A program made the position numbers and the translations under genes. Below the pieces are notes generated by a model, which saw only the letters and a program-made list of their open reading frames with translations, did not search any database and was not told the DNA's origin. From NCBI GenBank assembly GCA_902779865.1, contig CACZDG010000037.1, forward strand, positions 1 through 43,027: a DNA stretch of 43,027 nt. Direction: 5' to 3'. This document shows, in pieces, positions 16,669 through 25,163 of the stretch (position 1 is the stretch's first letter; each line of letters opens with the position of its first letter). This DNA comes from an uncultured bacterium. Lineage in GTDB: Bacteria; Verrucomicrobiota; Kiritimatiellia; RFP12; UBA1067.

Positions 16669-16744
16669 GGACAACGATTCTTCAATAATATAAATGCTTG
16701 TGGCCGGAAAAGGTTCGGATTTTTTATGGTAAAAGGAATAGGCA

Positions 16745-17097
16745 ATGTTCATCCAGTGCGACCACGGCATTGTGAAGGTGTTTCCCAACTGGACGGGCGC
16801 GGACGCTAAGTTCGAGAACCTGCACGCAAGGAGCGCTTCTTCGTCTTTTCCGAAATGAATGGCGGCACGGTCGTGCGCGTGGAGGTGAAGAGCGAGAAGG
16901 GCGGAAGGTTCCGGCTGGTGGAGCCGAGACAACAAGCGTACAACAGCAAGTTGCCGGTGGGCTGGACGCGCGGCAGGACGCGCAACAGCGGCGAGGCGAC
17001 GCTCGAGCGCAACTTCAAGCCTGACGAGGTAGTGTCGCTGACGATGACGAGCACGCTCGCCGCCGATGATGCCGTGATCTTCAGCAGTTCAACATGA
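16745..17097 (+). pseudogene. C-terminal remnant of a GH95-like glycoside hydrolase
   Basis: From base 16745 the sequence reads MFIQCDHGIVKVFPNWTGAD then AKFENLHAR. After a one-base frameshift near 16828 it continues RFFVFSEMNGGTVVRVEVKS and EKGGRFRLVEP to a stop at 17095-17097. This matches the C-terminal beta-sandwich of GH95-type fucosidase-like enzymes, where a FPNW motif is followed by LRARGAF and SEKGG motifs. The catalytic (alpha/alpha)6 barrel is absent and an in-frame stop lies just upstream. The remnant also carries a copy of an 18-base word (CAAGCGTACAACAGCAAG) found again at 37861. The exact family could also be another Verrucomicrobia-type glycosidase with the same end domain. 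Confidence 0.6.
16927..16950 (+). repeat. 24-bp dispersed repeat, copy in the glycosidase remnant
   Basis: It matches 37855-37878 at 23 of 24 positions, including the shared core CAAGCGTACAACAGCAAG. Two matches of this length in 43 kb are not expected by chance and suggest a dispersed element. The downstream hairpin seen at 37886 is not present here. Confidence 0.6.
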
Positions 17098-17104
17098 CGC
17101 CTGT

Positions 17105-17236
17105 GGCGTTGTCTTACACTCGATATGGCGAGGTCTCACACTCGATATGGCGTAGTTTCGCACTCGATATGGCGTAGTCTCACACTCAACATGGCGAGGT
17201 CTTACGCTCGTCATGGAGGTCTTTTGTGCTTGAGTA
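17105..17236 (+). repeat. 22-bp tandem repeat array A (five units plus one degenerate)
   Basis: Units begin at 17105, 17127, 17149, 17171 and 17193. Each starts GGCG and contains TCTCACACTCGATAT or a close variant; a sixth, degenerate unit covers 17215-17236. There are no spacers, so it is not CRISPR. A period of 22 is not a multiple of three, so it is not a protein repeat. It matches two turns of B-DNA, which would place bound proteins on one face. Confidence 0.85.
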
Positions 17237-17251
17237 GGGGGTCTTTTTGGA

Positions 17252-17339
17252 AAATCAATACTTCTTTTTGGGCAAATCAATACTTGATTTCATATAAATC
17301 AATACTTCATTTTGTATAAATCTATACCAAGCCCTTGAA
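17252..17339 (+). repeat. 22-bp tandem repeat array B (four units)
   Basis: Units begin at 17252, 17274, 17296 and 17318. Each starts AAATC, the first three with AAATCAATACTT, and the rest is AT-rich. The sequence differs from array A but the period is the same, and units of both arrays can end in ATAT. The array lies about 50 bases upstream of the short frame at 17393. Confidence 0.8.
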
Positions 17340-17392
17340 GGAATCAGAAGGTCGCCATGATGTAATCGAAAGTCCAGCGCAAGGAGGTGGAA

Positions 17393-17617
17393 ATGACTGC
17401 GAGAAACATAGGATTCATAACCAAACAGATAGCCGGACATGGGCGCAGGGATGCGTCAGCGTCTGCGGAATGGACGGCGCAGATGCTTGTTGCCCGTTCG
17501 GTGGACTGTAACCTTAGCGTGCTTTTCAAACATATTCGTTTCGACCGCCAAGGCCACACCGGATTGTGGTATAATAATAGTTTGTTTCCACAAGAAGAAA
17601 AAGAAGGACTCAAATGA
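17393..17617 (+). CDS. possible small protein upstream of ilvD
   Basis: A 74-residue frame starts at ATG 17393 with AGGAGG five bases upstream, the best Shine-Dalgarno in this area. Its stop overlaps the ilvD start as ATGA, a typical coupling arrangement. The product ([20 protein letters not shown], then [20 protein letters not shown]) has no domain I know and is not rich in branched-chain residues, so it is not an obvious attenuation leader. The ilvD promoter lies inside its 3' part, so ilvD need not depend on it. It could be a remnant of a longer gene. Treat as tentative. Confidence 0.35.
   Translation: MTARNIGFITKQIAGHGRRDASASAEWTAQMLVARSVDCNLSVLFKHIRFDRQGHTGLWYNNSLFPQEEKEGLK
17567..17575 (+). 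promoter_or_regulatory. extended -10 promoter (TGGTATAAT) for ilvD
   Basis: TGGTATAAT precedes the ilvD ATG (17614) by 38 bases, giving a leader of about 32 bases that contains GAAGGA. No good -35 box is seen at 16-19 bases. Confidence 0.6.
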
Positions 17618-19290
17618 ATAAAAGCATTTCGGATCAGGTGAAGGCGGGCGTTGAACGTGCGCCGCACCGTAGTTTGTTTTTCGCCACGGGCATGACGCGC
17701 GCGGATATGAAGAAGCCGTTCATTGGCATCTGCAACAGCTACGAGTCGTTCGTGCCGGGGCACTGCCACCTCAACAAGGTGGGCGAGTGGATCAAGAAGT
17801 GCGTGATCGAGGCGGGGGGCGTCCCGATGGAGTTCAACACCATCGCCGTGTGCGACGGCATCGCGATGGCGCATCCCGGCATGAAGTACTCGCTCCCGAG
17901 CCGCGAGCTGATTGCGGACAGCGTGGAGACGATAGCGCGCGCGCACTGCTTCGACGCGCTCATCTGCGTGCCGAACTGCGACAAGATCGTCCCTGGCATG
18001 CTCATCGGCGCGCTGCGCGTGAACATCCCCACCATCTTCGCCTCGGGTGGTCCGATGGCTCCGGGCAAGCACCCGACCACCGGCAAGGACACCGACCTTA
18101 ACTCCGTGTTCGAGGCTGTCGGTGCACAGAACGTGGGCAAGATTTCAAAGAAGGAACTTGAGGCCGTGGAGGAGACGTCGTGTCCCGGCTGTGGCTCGTG
18201 CAGTGGCATGTTTACGGCGAACTCGATGAACTGCCTCTACGAGGCGCTTGGTCTCGCGTTGCCAGGAAACGGTACCATGCTTGCAATTGACCCGAAGCGC
18301 AAGGAGCTTTACCGCCAGGCGGCGTTCCGCGCCGTGGCGATGGCGAAGAAGGGCGGACCTCTCCCGTGCGAACTAGTTACGCAGGCGTCGCTCGACAACG
18401 CGCTCACGCTCGACATGGCGATGGGCGGTTCCACGAACACCGTGCTTCACACGCTTGCGATCGCGCGCGAGGCGGGAGTCGATTACTCGCTCGAGCGCAT
18501 GAACGAAATCTCCGCGCGCACGCCCTACATCTGCAAGCTTGCGCCGAGCGGACACTACCACGTAAGCGACCTCGACCGTGCGGGCGGTATCATGGCGATC
18601 CTAAAGCGCCTCCCGAAGAAGCTCCTCAACCTCAAGGCTAAAACGGTGAGTGGTAAAACCCTCGGCCAGCAGGTCCGGTGCGCTGCCATTCATGGCAGCG
18701 ATGTGATCCGCACGCTCGACAACGCCTATTCCAAGGACGGCGGCCTCGCGGTCCTGTGGGGCAACCTCGCCGAACGCGGCGCGGTGGTGAAGAAGGGCGG
18801 CGTTGCGCCGTCGATGATGACGTTCACCGGCAAGGCCATCTGCTTTGATTCGCAGGAGGAGGCGTGCGCCGGTATTCTCGGCGGCAAGGTGAAGCCTGGA
18901 CACGTGGTGGTGATACGCTACGAGGGACCGAAGGGCGGGCCCGGAATGCAGGAGATGCTCGCCCCCACAAGCTACATCATCGGCGCGGGGCTCGGCGAGA
19001 GCGTGGCGCTCATCACGGACGGACGCTTCAGCGGCGCGACACACGGCGCATGCGTGGGGCACGTTTCGCCGGAAGCGGCGGAGGGTGGCCTCATCGGCCT
19101 CCTGAAGAACGGCGATGAAATCACGATCGACATCCCGAACCGCGCCATTTCCGCGAAGCTCACGAAGGCCGAGATCGCGAAACGCCGCAAGGCGCAGAAG
19201 CCGTGGTCGCCGCGCATCAAGGGTGGTTGGCTTGAACGCTACGCCCGTTTCGTCGGCAACGCCTCCACCGGAGCCTCTCTAAAAGCGTGA
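17614..19290 (+). CDS. ilvD: dihydroxy-acid dehydratase
   Basis: This 558-residue enzyme dehydrates 2,3-dihydroxy-isovalerate and 2,3-dihydroxy-3-methylvalerate to the keto acids that give valine, isoleucine and leucine. Family motifs are all present: [33 protein letters not shown] and [20 protein letters not shown], holding the three iron-sulfur-binding cysteines. Substrate-loop motifs [34 protein letters not shown] and [23 protein letters not shown] follow. Length fits the IlvD family. It has its own extended -10 promoter and overlaps the end of a small frame. No other branched-chain gene is in the window. A LUD-domain gene follows almost directly and is probably co-transcribed. Confidence 0.97.
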   Translation: MNKSISDQVKAGVERAPHRSLFFATGMTRADMKKPFIGICNSYESFVPGHCHLNKVGEWIKKCVIEAGGVPMEFNTIAVCDGIAMAHPGMKYSLPSRELIADSVETIARAHCFDALICVPNCDKIVPGMLIGALRVNIPTIFASGGPMAPGKHPTTGKDTDLNSVFEAVGAQNVGKISKKELEAVEETSCPGCGSCSGMFTANSMNCLYEALGLALPGNGTMLAIDPKRKELYRQAAFRAVAMAKKGGPLPCELVTQASLDNALTLDMAMGGSTNTVLHTLAIAREAGVDYSLERMNEISARTPYICKLAPSGHYHVSDLDRAGGIMAILKRLPKKLLNLKAKTVSGKTLGQQVRCAAIHGSDVIRTLDNAYSKDGGLAVLWGNLAERGAVVKKGGVAPSMMTFTGKAICFDSQEEACAGILGGKVKPGHVVVIRYEGPKGGPGMQEMLAPTSYIIGAGLGESVALITDGRFSGATHGACVGHVSPEAAEGGLIGLLKNGDEITIDIPNRAISAKLTKAEIAKRRKAQKPWSPRIKGGWLERYARFVGNASTGASLKA

Positions 19291-19304
19291 AGAAGGAAAA
19301 GAAA

Positions 19305-19925
19305 ATGAACGAGCAACTGGAGAAGGTGGCCGAGGCGCTGAAGAAGCGTGGGTTCAAGGCCGTGTGCTGCGCGACGGGCGCGGAAGCGCGCGACTACGTG
19401 ATGAAGGAGGCCGAAGGCGCAAAGAGCGTCGGATTCGGCGGATCGGTGACGGTCAAGTCGATTGGACTAGTCGAGGAGCTGGCCAAGGCGGGGAAGGAGA
19501 TTCTGCGCCACGGCGATCCGTCGCTATCGCCGGAGCAGAAGGTGGAGGTGATGCATCGCGAGCTAACGTGCGACCTCTTCCTACTCAGCGCGAACGCGCT
19601 CACGATGGACGGACGCCTCGTTAACATCGACGGCAACGGCAACCGCGTGGCTGCGTCGATCTACGGTCCGGGGAAGGTCGTGTTCGTTGTTGGACGCAAC
19701 AAGCTCGTGGACGGCGGGCTCGACGACGCCATTGCGCGGATCAAGCGCTGCGCGTGTCCGCCAAACTGCCGCCGCCTCAACAAGCAGACTCCTTGCGCGG
19801 TCACGGGTGAATGTGCGGACTGCAGTTCGCCCGATCGCATCTGCATGGTGACGGTGGTGATGGACAGGCGTCCGCGCTCCACAGACGTTCACGTAGTGCT
19901 GGTGGACGAAGACCTCGGTTACTGA
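19305..19925 (+). CDS. LUD-domain (LutC/YkgG-like) protein
   Basis: This 206-residue cytoplasmic protein has the LUD fold (PF02589): ALKKRGFKAVCCATGAEARD, KSVGFGGSVTVKSIGLVEEL, DLFLLSANALTMDGRLVNID and GNRVAASIYGPGKVVFVVGR. LutC-type proteins act in lactate utilisation, but many stand-alone LUD proteins (DUF162) have no known reaction. The C-terminal ~50 residues are Cys-rich (CACPPNC, CAVTGECADC) and could bind a metal or an iron-sulfur cluster. I chose the ATG at 19305, with AAGGA seven bases upstream. A GTG at 19287 overlapping the ilvD stop is an alternative. No lutA or lutB is nearby. Confidence 0.85.
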   Translation: MNEQLEKVAEALKKRGFKAVCCATGAEARDYVMKEAEGAKSVGFGGSVTVKSIGLVEELAKAGKEILRHGDPSLSPEQKVEVMHRELTCDLFLLSANALTMDGRLVNIDGNGNRVAASIYGPGKVVFVVGRNKLVDGGLDDAIARIKRCACPPNCRRLNKQTPCAVTGECADCSSPDRICMVTVVMDRRPRSTDVHVVLVDEDLGY

Positions 19926-19936
19926 CGTCGCCTCGC

Positions 19937-21301
19937 TTAGGTGATCTCGCCGATTAGCGTTTGGGGACGGGCGGCGGTTATGCGCACTTTGACGATGGTG
20001 CCAGTGCGCACGCCTTCATTCGGCTCGAAAACTACAATGCGGTTACCGCCGTCGCGTCCGCTCCAGCGGGCGGAGTTGCGGAGCGACGGACCTTCGGCCA
20101 ACACTTCGCGCACAGTGCCCACAAGTCTTTCGTTGCGAACTTGTCCGCGTCTTTCCTGGTCGTCAAGCAACACCTGGTCGCGGCGTTCCTTCTCGGAAGT
20201 GGGTACGTCGTCGGTCAAGGCGGCGGAGCGCGTGCCAGGACGCGGTGAATACTTGAATATGAATGCGTTGTCGAATCCGGCTTCATCCATGAGCGAACGC
20301 GTGGCCTCGAAATCCTCCTCCGTCTCGCCGGGGTAGCCAACGATTACGTCCGTCGTGATGGCGAACTCCGGGTCGAACGCGCGGAGTTTCGCGACTGCCG
20401 CTAGGTATTCCGCGCGTGTGTAGCGGCGGCCCATTTCCTTCAGCACCCTGTCGCTTCCGCTCTGCACGGGAAGGTGAAGGTGTCGGCACACTTTGGGGAA
20501 TTCGCGGTAGGCGCGGACAAGTTCGTCCGTGCAGCCTTTTGGGTGTGCGCTAGTGAAGCGTATCCGCTCAAGGCCATCCACCGCGTTCAGCGCTTCGAGA
20601 AGGCGCGGAAACGCCTCCGTGTATCCGCCGGGGCTGGGGGGATCGTCTTCGCTCCACGCCGCGTTGCGCACGCCGTAGCGGAGGACGCTCTGTCCGAGCA
20701 GGCACACCTCCTTCACTCCATGCGCGGCGAGGGCGCGCACTTCGGCCACTACTTCCCGCGCCGGACGCGAGTATTCGTGTCCGCGTACGTCGGGGACGAT
20801 GCAGTAGCTACAGCGGTTGTCGCATCCGAGCAACACGGTCACGTAGCTCTGGAACGACGAGCCGCCGACGTGTGCATCCATGCCGGTCGGCACCTCGTCG
20901 TCGCCAGATAGTTCCAGAATGCGCGTCTCGCCAGCGAGGCAACGTGCGACGAGGCGCGGAATCGTGCCGAAGCGGCGCGGTCCAACGGCGAAGTCCAGCC
21001 TCGGGAGAGATTTGAAGACATCCGCACCCATTCGCTTGACGGCGCACCCCATGAGGCCAACGACCTTGACATTCGGCGCAACCGTCTTGCCGCGTCCTTC
21101 CTTGGCGGCGATCAGGTTGCCGCACTTGCCCACGGCCTTGCGTTCGGCCATGTCGCGCACCGTGCAGCTGTTGACGATTACGATGTCAGCCTCGGCTTCG
21201 CCTGCGGCCTTTTCGTATCCGGCTGCGAGCATGAGCGCCTCGACGGCCTCGCTGTCGCGGACGTTCATTTGGCAACCGTATGTATGGACGAGGAATTTCA
21301 T
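19937..21301 (-). CDS. miaB: tRNA-2-methylthio-N6-dimethylallyladenosine synthase
   Basis: This 454-residue radical-SAM methylthiotransferase adds the methylthio group to i6A37 in tRNAs that read codons beginning with U. The UPF0004 N-terminal domain holds three cluster cysteines (YGCQMNVRDSE, VNSCTVRDMAERKAVGK, LMGCAVKRMG). The radical-SAM motif is LLGCDNRCSYCIVPDVRGHE. Conserved motifs SAHPKGCTDELV and DVIVGYPGETEEDFE follow, and the C-terminal ~65 residues form a TRAM RNA-binding domain. Three bases separate it from the upstream reductase gene, so it is the last gene of the minus-strand run. It could be a paralogue such as MtaB, but the motif set fits MiaB best. Confidence 0.92.
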   Translation of the reverse strand: MKFLVHTYGCQMNVRDSEAVEALMLAAGYEKAAGEAEADIVIVNSCTVRDMAERKAVGKCGNLIAAKEGRGKTVAPNVKVVGLMGCAVKRMGADVFKSLPRLDFAVGPRRFGTIPRLVARCLAGETRILELSGDDEVPTGMDAHVGGSSFQSYVTVLLGCDNRCSYCIVPDVRGHEYSRPAREVVAEVRALAAHGVKEVCLLGQSVLRYGVRNAAWSEDDPPSPGGYTEAFPRLLEALNAVDGLERIRFTSAHPKGCTDELVRAYREFPKVCRHLHLPVQSGSDRVLKEMGRRYTRAEYLAAVAKLRAFDPEFAITTDVIVGYPGETEEDFEATRSLMDEAGFDNAFIFKYSPRPGTRSAALTDDVPTSEKERRDQVLLDDQERRGQVRNERLVGTVREVLAEGPSLRNSARWSGRDGGNRIVVFEPNEGVRTGTIVKVRITAARPQTLIGEIT

Positions 21302-21304
21302 GAG

Positions 21305-21958
21305 TCACTGTTCAATTGCAAGGGATTGTCCGCCGTCAACGGGAATCACCGCGCCCGTCGTGGATTCTGCGGAAAGAAGATAGGCAACGGCGTCGGCGAC
21401 TTCCTGTGGCGTGGGGTGGCGTCCGAGCGGTGTTGAACCTGCTCGTTCGTGACAGGATTCCGGCGGCAGGACAGGACCGGGCGCGACAGCGTTCACGCGC
21501 ACCCGTCCAGCGAGAGAGCGTGCGTCTTCCACAGTGGCGGCGAGAAGGTCGCGTTTGGACTTGAGATAGGGGGTGTCGTCGGCGCGGGCGGCACCGAGCG
21601 CATGGCAGTCAATGATGTTCACCACCGCGCCGCCGCCGTTTGCGGCGAGAAGGGCGGTGAGCGCGTGCGGAGCGTCAACGTTCACGGCGCGCAGGCGCGA
21701 TAGTTCGTCTGGCGGCAAATCCTGCTTTTGGGAAAAGACGGCTGCGTTGTTCACGATGGCGCAGAGATCCGGGGCGACGGCTTTCGCCGCTGCAAATAGC
21801 TTTGATGGGGCGTCTGGTTCCGAGAGGTCCACGGCGACGGCTGCGTCAGGCGCGGTGCGCGACGCGACAAGCACGTTCCAACCGCAGGCGCGAAGTGCGT
21901 CTGCGATTGCCTTTCCGAGGCGACGTGCGCCTCCTGTGACGAGGACGGTTCTGCGCAT
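21305..21958 (-). CDS. SDR oxidoreductase of the pteridine reductase / FolM type
   Basis: This 217-residue short-chain dehydrogenase has the TGxxxRxG nucleotide motif (VTGGARRLGKAIADAL) rather than the usual TGxxxGxG, and NNAAVFS. Asp replaces the catalytic Ser (NIID, D117), with Y131 and K135 in DTPYLKSKRD. Asp-Tyr-Lys with TGxxxRxG is the signature of PTR1 and FolM, which use NADPH to reduce pterins (dihydromonapterin or dihydrofolate). The C-terminus has VNAVAPGPVLPP and TGAVIPVDGGQSL. It could reduce pterins for folate or an alternative cofactor; the substrate is inferred. It lies three bases after the RNA methyltransferase gene and three bases before miaB. Confidence 0.82.
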   Translation of the reverse strand: MRRTVLVTGGARRLGKAIADALRACGWNVLVASRTAPDAAVAVDLSEPDAPSKLFAAAKAVAPDLCAIVNNAAVFSQKQDLPPDELSRLRAVNVDAPHALTALLAANGGGAVVNIIDCHALGAARADDTPYLKSKRDLLAATVEDARSLAGRVRVNAVAPGPVLPPESCHERAGSTPLGRHPTPQEVADAVAYLLSAESTTGAVIPVDGGQSLAIEQ

Positions 21959-21961
21959 GGT

Positions 21962-22819
21962 TTAGTGGTCGTGGTGGCCTTCGCCGTGCCACGGGACGAA
22001 ATCCGGCACGGCGTCGATGCCTGCCGCTATCCGCTGTCTGACGGCTTCATATACGAGGATGGTCGTGGCGGACGAGACGTTGAGCGAGTCGGCAAGGCCG
22101 AGCATCGGAATGCGAACGCGGATGTCCGCGGAGTCCATCCACTTCGCCGTGAGGCCGTACTGCTCCGCGCCCACGGCGATGGCGACGTTGCCTGTGAGGT
22201 CAACTTCGAAATGCAGTTTCTCCGCGTGCGGGGTTGCTGCGAGTATTTTGAACCCGTGCGCCTTAAGCCACGCCACGGCCTCGTCCGACGATGCTTCCAC
22301 GACGGGAACGGAGAAGAGCGTACCCGTCGAGGCGCGCACTACGTTGGGGTTGTGGACGTCCGTCGTGCGGTCGCATACTATGACGGCGCTCGCCCGAGCC
22401 GCGTCCGCGCTGCGCAGGATCGTGCCGAGGTTGCCGGGCTTTTCGATGGACTCGGTCACGATCACGAGCGCGTTTGGCGGAAGGGCGATGTCGGACAGCT
22501 TGCGCGACACGTGCGGCCCCACCATAAGGAGACCGTCTGGGCGGTCCTTGTACGCCATCTTGAGGAAGGCGGTCTTCGAGCATGTGAAAACCTCCGCTCC
22601 CCGCGCCGCGCAATCCGCCACGAGCTGTTCCTCGTTTTCGTGCTTAAGGTACAGCTCGGGGCAGTGGAACATGGAGTGCGGACGATATCCGTTGTCGAGC
22701 GCCCTGCGGCACTCGCGGAACCCCTCAACGATCATTTCACCGGTCTCTTCGCGGAACGAGCAGTTCCGCAGTTTGACCACGTACTTGATCTTTGGATTGG
22801 ATGGCGACGTTAGTTCCAT
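21962..22819 (-). CDS. TrmH/SpoU-family RNA 2'-O-methyltransferase
   Basis: This 285-residue SPOUT methyltransferase has an N-terminal substrate-binding domain (MELTSPSNPKIKYVVKLRNC, GEMIVEGFRECRRAL). The knotted SAM-binding domain follows, with motif 1 ESIEKPGNLGTILRSADAA, motif 2 VAIAVGAEQYGLT and motif 3 IPMLGLADSLNVSSATTILVY. It methylates a ribose in rRNA or tRNA; the target nucleotide cannot be told from sequence. The C-terminus ends in an unusual His-rich tail (HGEGHHDH). It starts nine bases after the ThuA gene and ends three bases before the reductase. Confidence 0.9.
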   Translation of the reverse strand: MELTSPSNPKIKYVVKLRNCSFREETGEMIVEGFRECRRALDNGYRPHSMFHCPELYLKHENEEQLVADCAARGAEVFTCSKTAFLKMAYKDRPDGLLMVGPHVSRKLSDIALPPNALVIVTESIEKPGNLGTILRSADAARASAVIVCDRTTDVHNPNVVRASTGTLFSVPVVEASSDEAVAWLKAHGFKILAATPHAEKLHFEVDLTGNVAIAVGAEQYGLTAKWMDSADIRVRIPMLGLADSLNVSSATTILVYEAVRQRIAAGIDAVPDFVPWHGEGHHDH

Positions 22820-22828
22820 GGAAGGGCG

Positions 22829-23656
22829 TCAATGATTGCAGACGCGGTCGGGAAGTTCGCCCATCGCCCACTTCGTGGCCATGAACAGGTGGTATAGGAA
22901 CTCGCGCTTGGACCAGTCCTTCGGGTTGTGTCCGAGAGCGGTGTAGAACACGCGGCCCTTGCCGTAGGTCTTGCACCAGGCGAGGACGTGTCCGCCCGCC
23001 TTGGGACAACCGTCCTTGTCCTTCGCGCGCGACTCTGGCAGCACGTCCACCCACTTGAGCGTGAGAAGCGGGCGCAGACCTTCCTCCTTGGGGTGGTTGA
23101 GGTAGATCTCCTCGCGCTCCCACACGTAGTCGTCCGGGAAGAACGCGAACGCAGGGTGCGTGCGGTCAACGCAGTTGAACGGAATTGGCTGCTGCTTCCT
23201 GTAGTGGGTCGCGAAGAAACCGCCGAGAAAGTCGCGCCAGCGAGCGGGATGACTATGCTCGTTCCAGCTGGAGGAGTGCGTCACGACCACGCCCAAGCCG
23301 TTCGAGACGGCGGAGTAGAAGGCGTTGCGCTGCGCGTCGTTCTCGAACTGCTCGTGCTGGGTGTTCAGGAAGAACACGCACTTCGCCTTCTTGAACGCGT
23401 CGGAGTCCCACACGGCGGGGTCGTTCGTGACGAGGCACGAGTAACCCTTCTCCCCGAAGTAGCGGCGTACCTGTTCTGCGCCGACTTCGGTGGAGATGTG
23501 GTGGTAAGCGCCCTTGGGCACGGCGACGCCGGCCTTGGCGTTCCATACGTACTTCCAGCGCGTGTAGATCAGCACGTCAGCAGGCTGGAACGAATCGGCG
23601 AAGGCCGCGGGCGCAAGCGCCAGCGCGGCCAGTGCTGCAAGCACGGAACGACGCAT
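22829..23656 (-). CDS. secreted ThuA-domain protein
   Basis: This 275-residue protein has a signal peptide (MRRSVLAALAALALAPAAFA) and a ThuA-like fold of the glutamine-amidotransferase-I type: ADVLIYTRWKYVWNAKAGVA, YHHISTEVGAEQVRRYFG, KAKCVFFLNTQHEQF, NGLGVVVTHSSSWNEHSHPA. It ends with GKGRVFYTALGHNPKDWSKR, the typical ThuA C-terminus. ThuA proteins are linked to disaccharide and cyclitol metabolism, often next to Gfo/Idh/MocA dehydrogenases as here. The amidotransferase cysteine is replaced (THSSSW). The start at 23656 has GGAGG six bases upstream and begins two bases after the upstream stop. Sequence further upstream in the frame is low-quality and antisense-like. Confidence 0.87.
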   Translation of the reverse strand: MRRSVLAALAALALAPAAFADSFQPADVLIYTRWKYVWNAKAGVAVPKGAYHHISTEVGAEQVRRYFGEKGYSCLVTNDPAVWDSDAFKKAKCVFFLNTQHEQFENDAQRNAFYSAVSNGLGVVVTHSSSWNEHSHPARWRDFLGGFFATHYRKQQPIPFNCVDRTHPAFAFFPDDYVWEREEIYLNHPKEEGLRPLLTLKWVDVLPESRAKDKDGCPKAGGHVLAWCKTYGKGRVFYTALGHNPKDWSKREFLYHLFMATKWAMGELPDRVCNH

Positions 23657-23658
23657 GG

Positions 23659-25143
23659 TCAGCCTCCGACTTTCTTGCGGATTTCCCTGATGATCGGCGC
23701 GACGGCGAATTGCGGACGCTCGAAGCAGGAGTACAGCTTCTTCTGGTCGTCGGGATTCGTGAAGACGTGCTTCACGGGATCCCAGCCGATCGTGCGGCCG
23801 ATGTTGTTCATCGCGTGGTAGCCGAGGATGCAGGAGATGGTGGAGACGTTCGCCTCTTCCACGGTGATGTGCGTGTCCTTGCGCTCGCGCATGCCAACGA
23901 ACCACACGCGGTGGTGGCTCTTGTGGGGGTTGCGCACGGCGTGCTTCTCGGGATCGCCGGCGATGAGTTCCTTCTTGTTCGCTTCGAGCGCGCGCCAGAA
24001 GTCGCACTTCGCCTTGTAGGCGGTATCGACGCGATCCGCCGCCGCGACCGACGCCGAACCACGGCTCGTCCAAATCCAGTCGCCGTTCGCGCCCATGAAG
24101 CGCACGCCCCATCCGCCGTTGGAGTGGAGTCCTCTCGGCAGGCCGGAGTACTTGCGCGACGCGCAGTGCAGGTCAACGCCGTTTGCGTATTTGTAGAGGA
24201 TATGGTACTCGTGGTGGACGTTGAACATGCGCCCGGTGAGGAAGTTGGCCTTGTCGCAGCAGACCGAGATCGGCCCCGCGTTGCCCATCGCCCACTGCGC
24301 GATGTCCATGTGGTGCGAACCCCAGCCGCCGATGTTGCCGGTGCAGTAGTCCTGAATCTGGAGCCAGCCGACGTTCTGTCCGGGAATCTTCGCGAAGGGC
24401 TTGCCGTTGCCGTCCACGGGACGCCAGTGCGTGCGGAGCTGCGAGTAGCGCACGGCGTCGCTTGCCGGGCCGAGCCAGAGGTCGAAGTCGAAGTCCTTGG
24501 GATCGGGCGTACGCTCGATCGACGGCACGTTCCACTCCCTGTCGGGATTGTTGAGCGGCAGCTCCACGTCGATGCGCTTCAGCGTGCCGAGGCGTCCGCT
24601 CATCACGCACTCCACGCCCTGGCGGAAGCTGTACTGTCCGCGCTGCTGCGTGCCGATGTGGAACACGCGCTTCATCTTGCGGACGGCCTCGGCGATCGCC
24701 TCGCTTTCCTCAACGGAGAGCGCCATCGGCTTCTGCACATAGACGTCCTTGCCCTTGTAGCAGGCCTCCACGACCATGCGCGCATGCCAGTGGTCCTGCG
24801 TGCAGATCATCACGCCGTCGATGCCGGGGTCGTCCAGCACCTTGCGGTAGTCCATCTCGAGCTTGAGGTGGTCCATCTTGCGCCCATAGAGCTTCTCGGC
24901 GAGCTGCTTCATGTTCGCGAGGCGCACGGAGTCAACGTCGCAGATCGTGGTGAGCATCGCGAGGTCCTTGTTGGCCACGAGCCCGCCGATGTCCATCGTG
25001 GTGCCGATGCGTCCGAGGCCGATGAGGCCGATCTGGAGCTTGTTGCTGGGGGCGTCCGCGCCCAGCACGGACGACGGGACGATCACAGGGAACGCGCCCG
25101 CCGCGAGGGCGCACTTGAGGAAGTCTTTACGTGAGGTTTTCAT
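23659..25143 (-). CDS. Tat-exported Gfo/Idh/MocA-family oxidoreductase
   Basis: This 494-residue protein starts with a twin-arginine-like signal in the RK form (MKTSRKDFLKCALAAGAFPV). A Rossmann motif (IGLIGLGRIGTTMDIGG) and the family's CYKGKDVYVQKPMALSVEES follow, with QKP in place of the common EKP. Later motifs are WGSHHMDIAQWAMG, which supplies the catalytic His region, and GDWIWTSRG. Members oxidise or reduce sugars and cyclitols with bound NAD(P); exported forms are common in PVC and Bacteroidota glycan degradation. I chose the ATG at 25143 because of the Tat signal; longer in-frame sequence is antisense to the neighbour. It lies 20 bases after a ThuA-like gene and two bases before another, forming a three-gene set. 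Confidence 0.9.
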   Translation of the reverse strand: MKTSRKDFLKCALAAGAFPVIVPSSVLGADAPSNKLQIGLIGLGRIGTTMDIGGLVANKDLAMLTTICDVDSVRLANMKQLAEKLYGRKMDHLKLEMDYRKVLDDPGIDGVMICTQDHWHARMVVEACYKGKDVYVQKPMALSVEESEAIAEAVRKMKRVFHIGTQQRGQYSFRQGVECVMSGRLGTLKRIDVELPLNNPDREWNVPSIERTPDPKDFDFDLWLGPASDAVRYSQLRTHWRPVDGNGKPFAKIPGQNVGWLQIQDYCTGNIGGWGSHHMDIAQWAMGNAGPISVCCDKANFLTGRMFNVHHEYHILYKYANGVDLHCASRKYSGLPRGLHSNGGWGVRFMGANGDWIWTSRGSASVAAADRVDTAYKAKCDFWRALEANKKELIAGDPEKHAVRNPHKSHHRVWFVGMRERKDTHITVEEANVSTISCILGYHAMNNIGRTIGWDPVKHVFTNPDDQKKLYSCFERPQFAVAPIIREIRKKVGG

Positions 25144-25163
25144 TTGTATTTTACCATTCTTCG

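Noticed and set aside
16669-16935. Longer N-terminus for the ECF sigma factor
   Set aside because: The extra residues are antisense to a glycosidase remnant and do not resemble sigma sequence; ECF length is normal from 16668.
17105-17339. CRISPR array
   Set aside because: Units of 22 bp are contiguous with no unique spacers, and no cas genes are present.
17105-17339. Tn7-like transposon end
   Set aside because: The 22-bp site size fits, but there are no tns genes, no terminal TGT, and the units are contiguous in two unrelated sequences.
17344-17430. Minus-strand hydrophobic stretch ([20 protein letters not shown])
   Set aside because: It reads like a membrane-protein end, but upstream the frame runs antisense into ilvD with no start signal, and a plus-strand frame with a good ribosome site overlaps it.
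23657-24112. Long Arg/His-rich N-terminus for the ThuA protein
   Set aside because: It lies in a shadow frame of the Gfo/Idh/MocA gene; a signal peptide and GGAGG mark the start at 23656.
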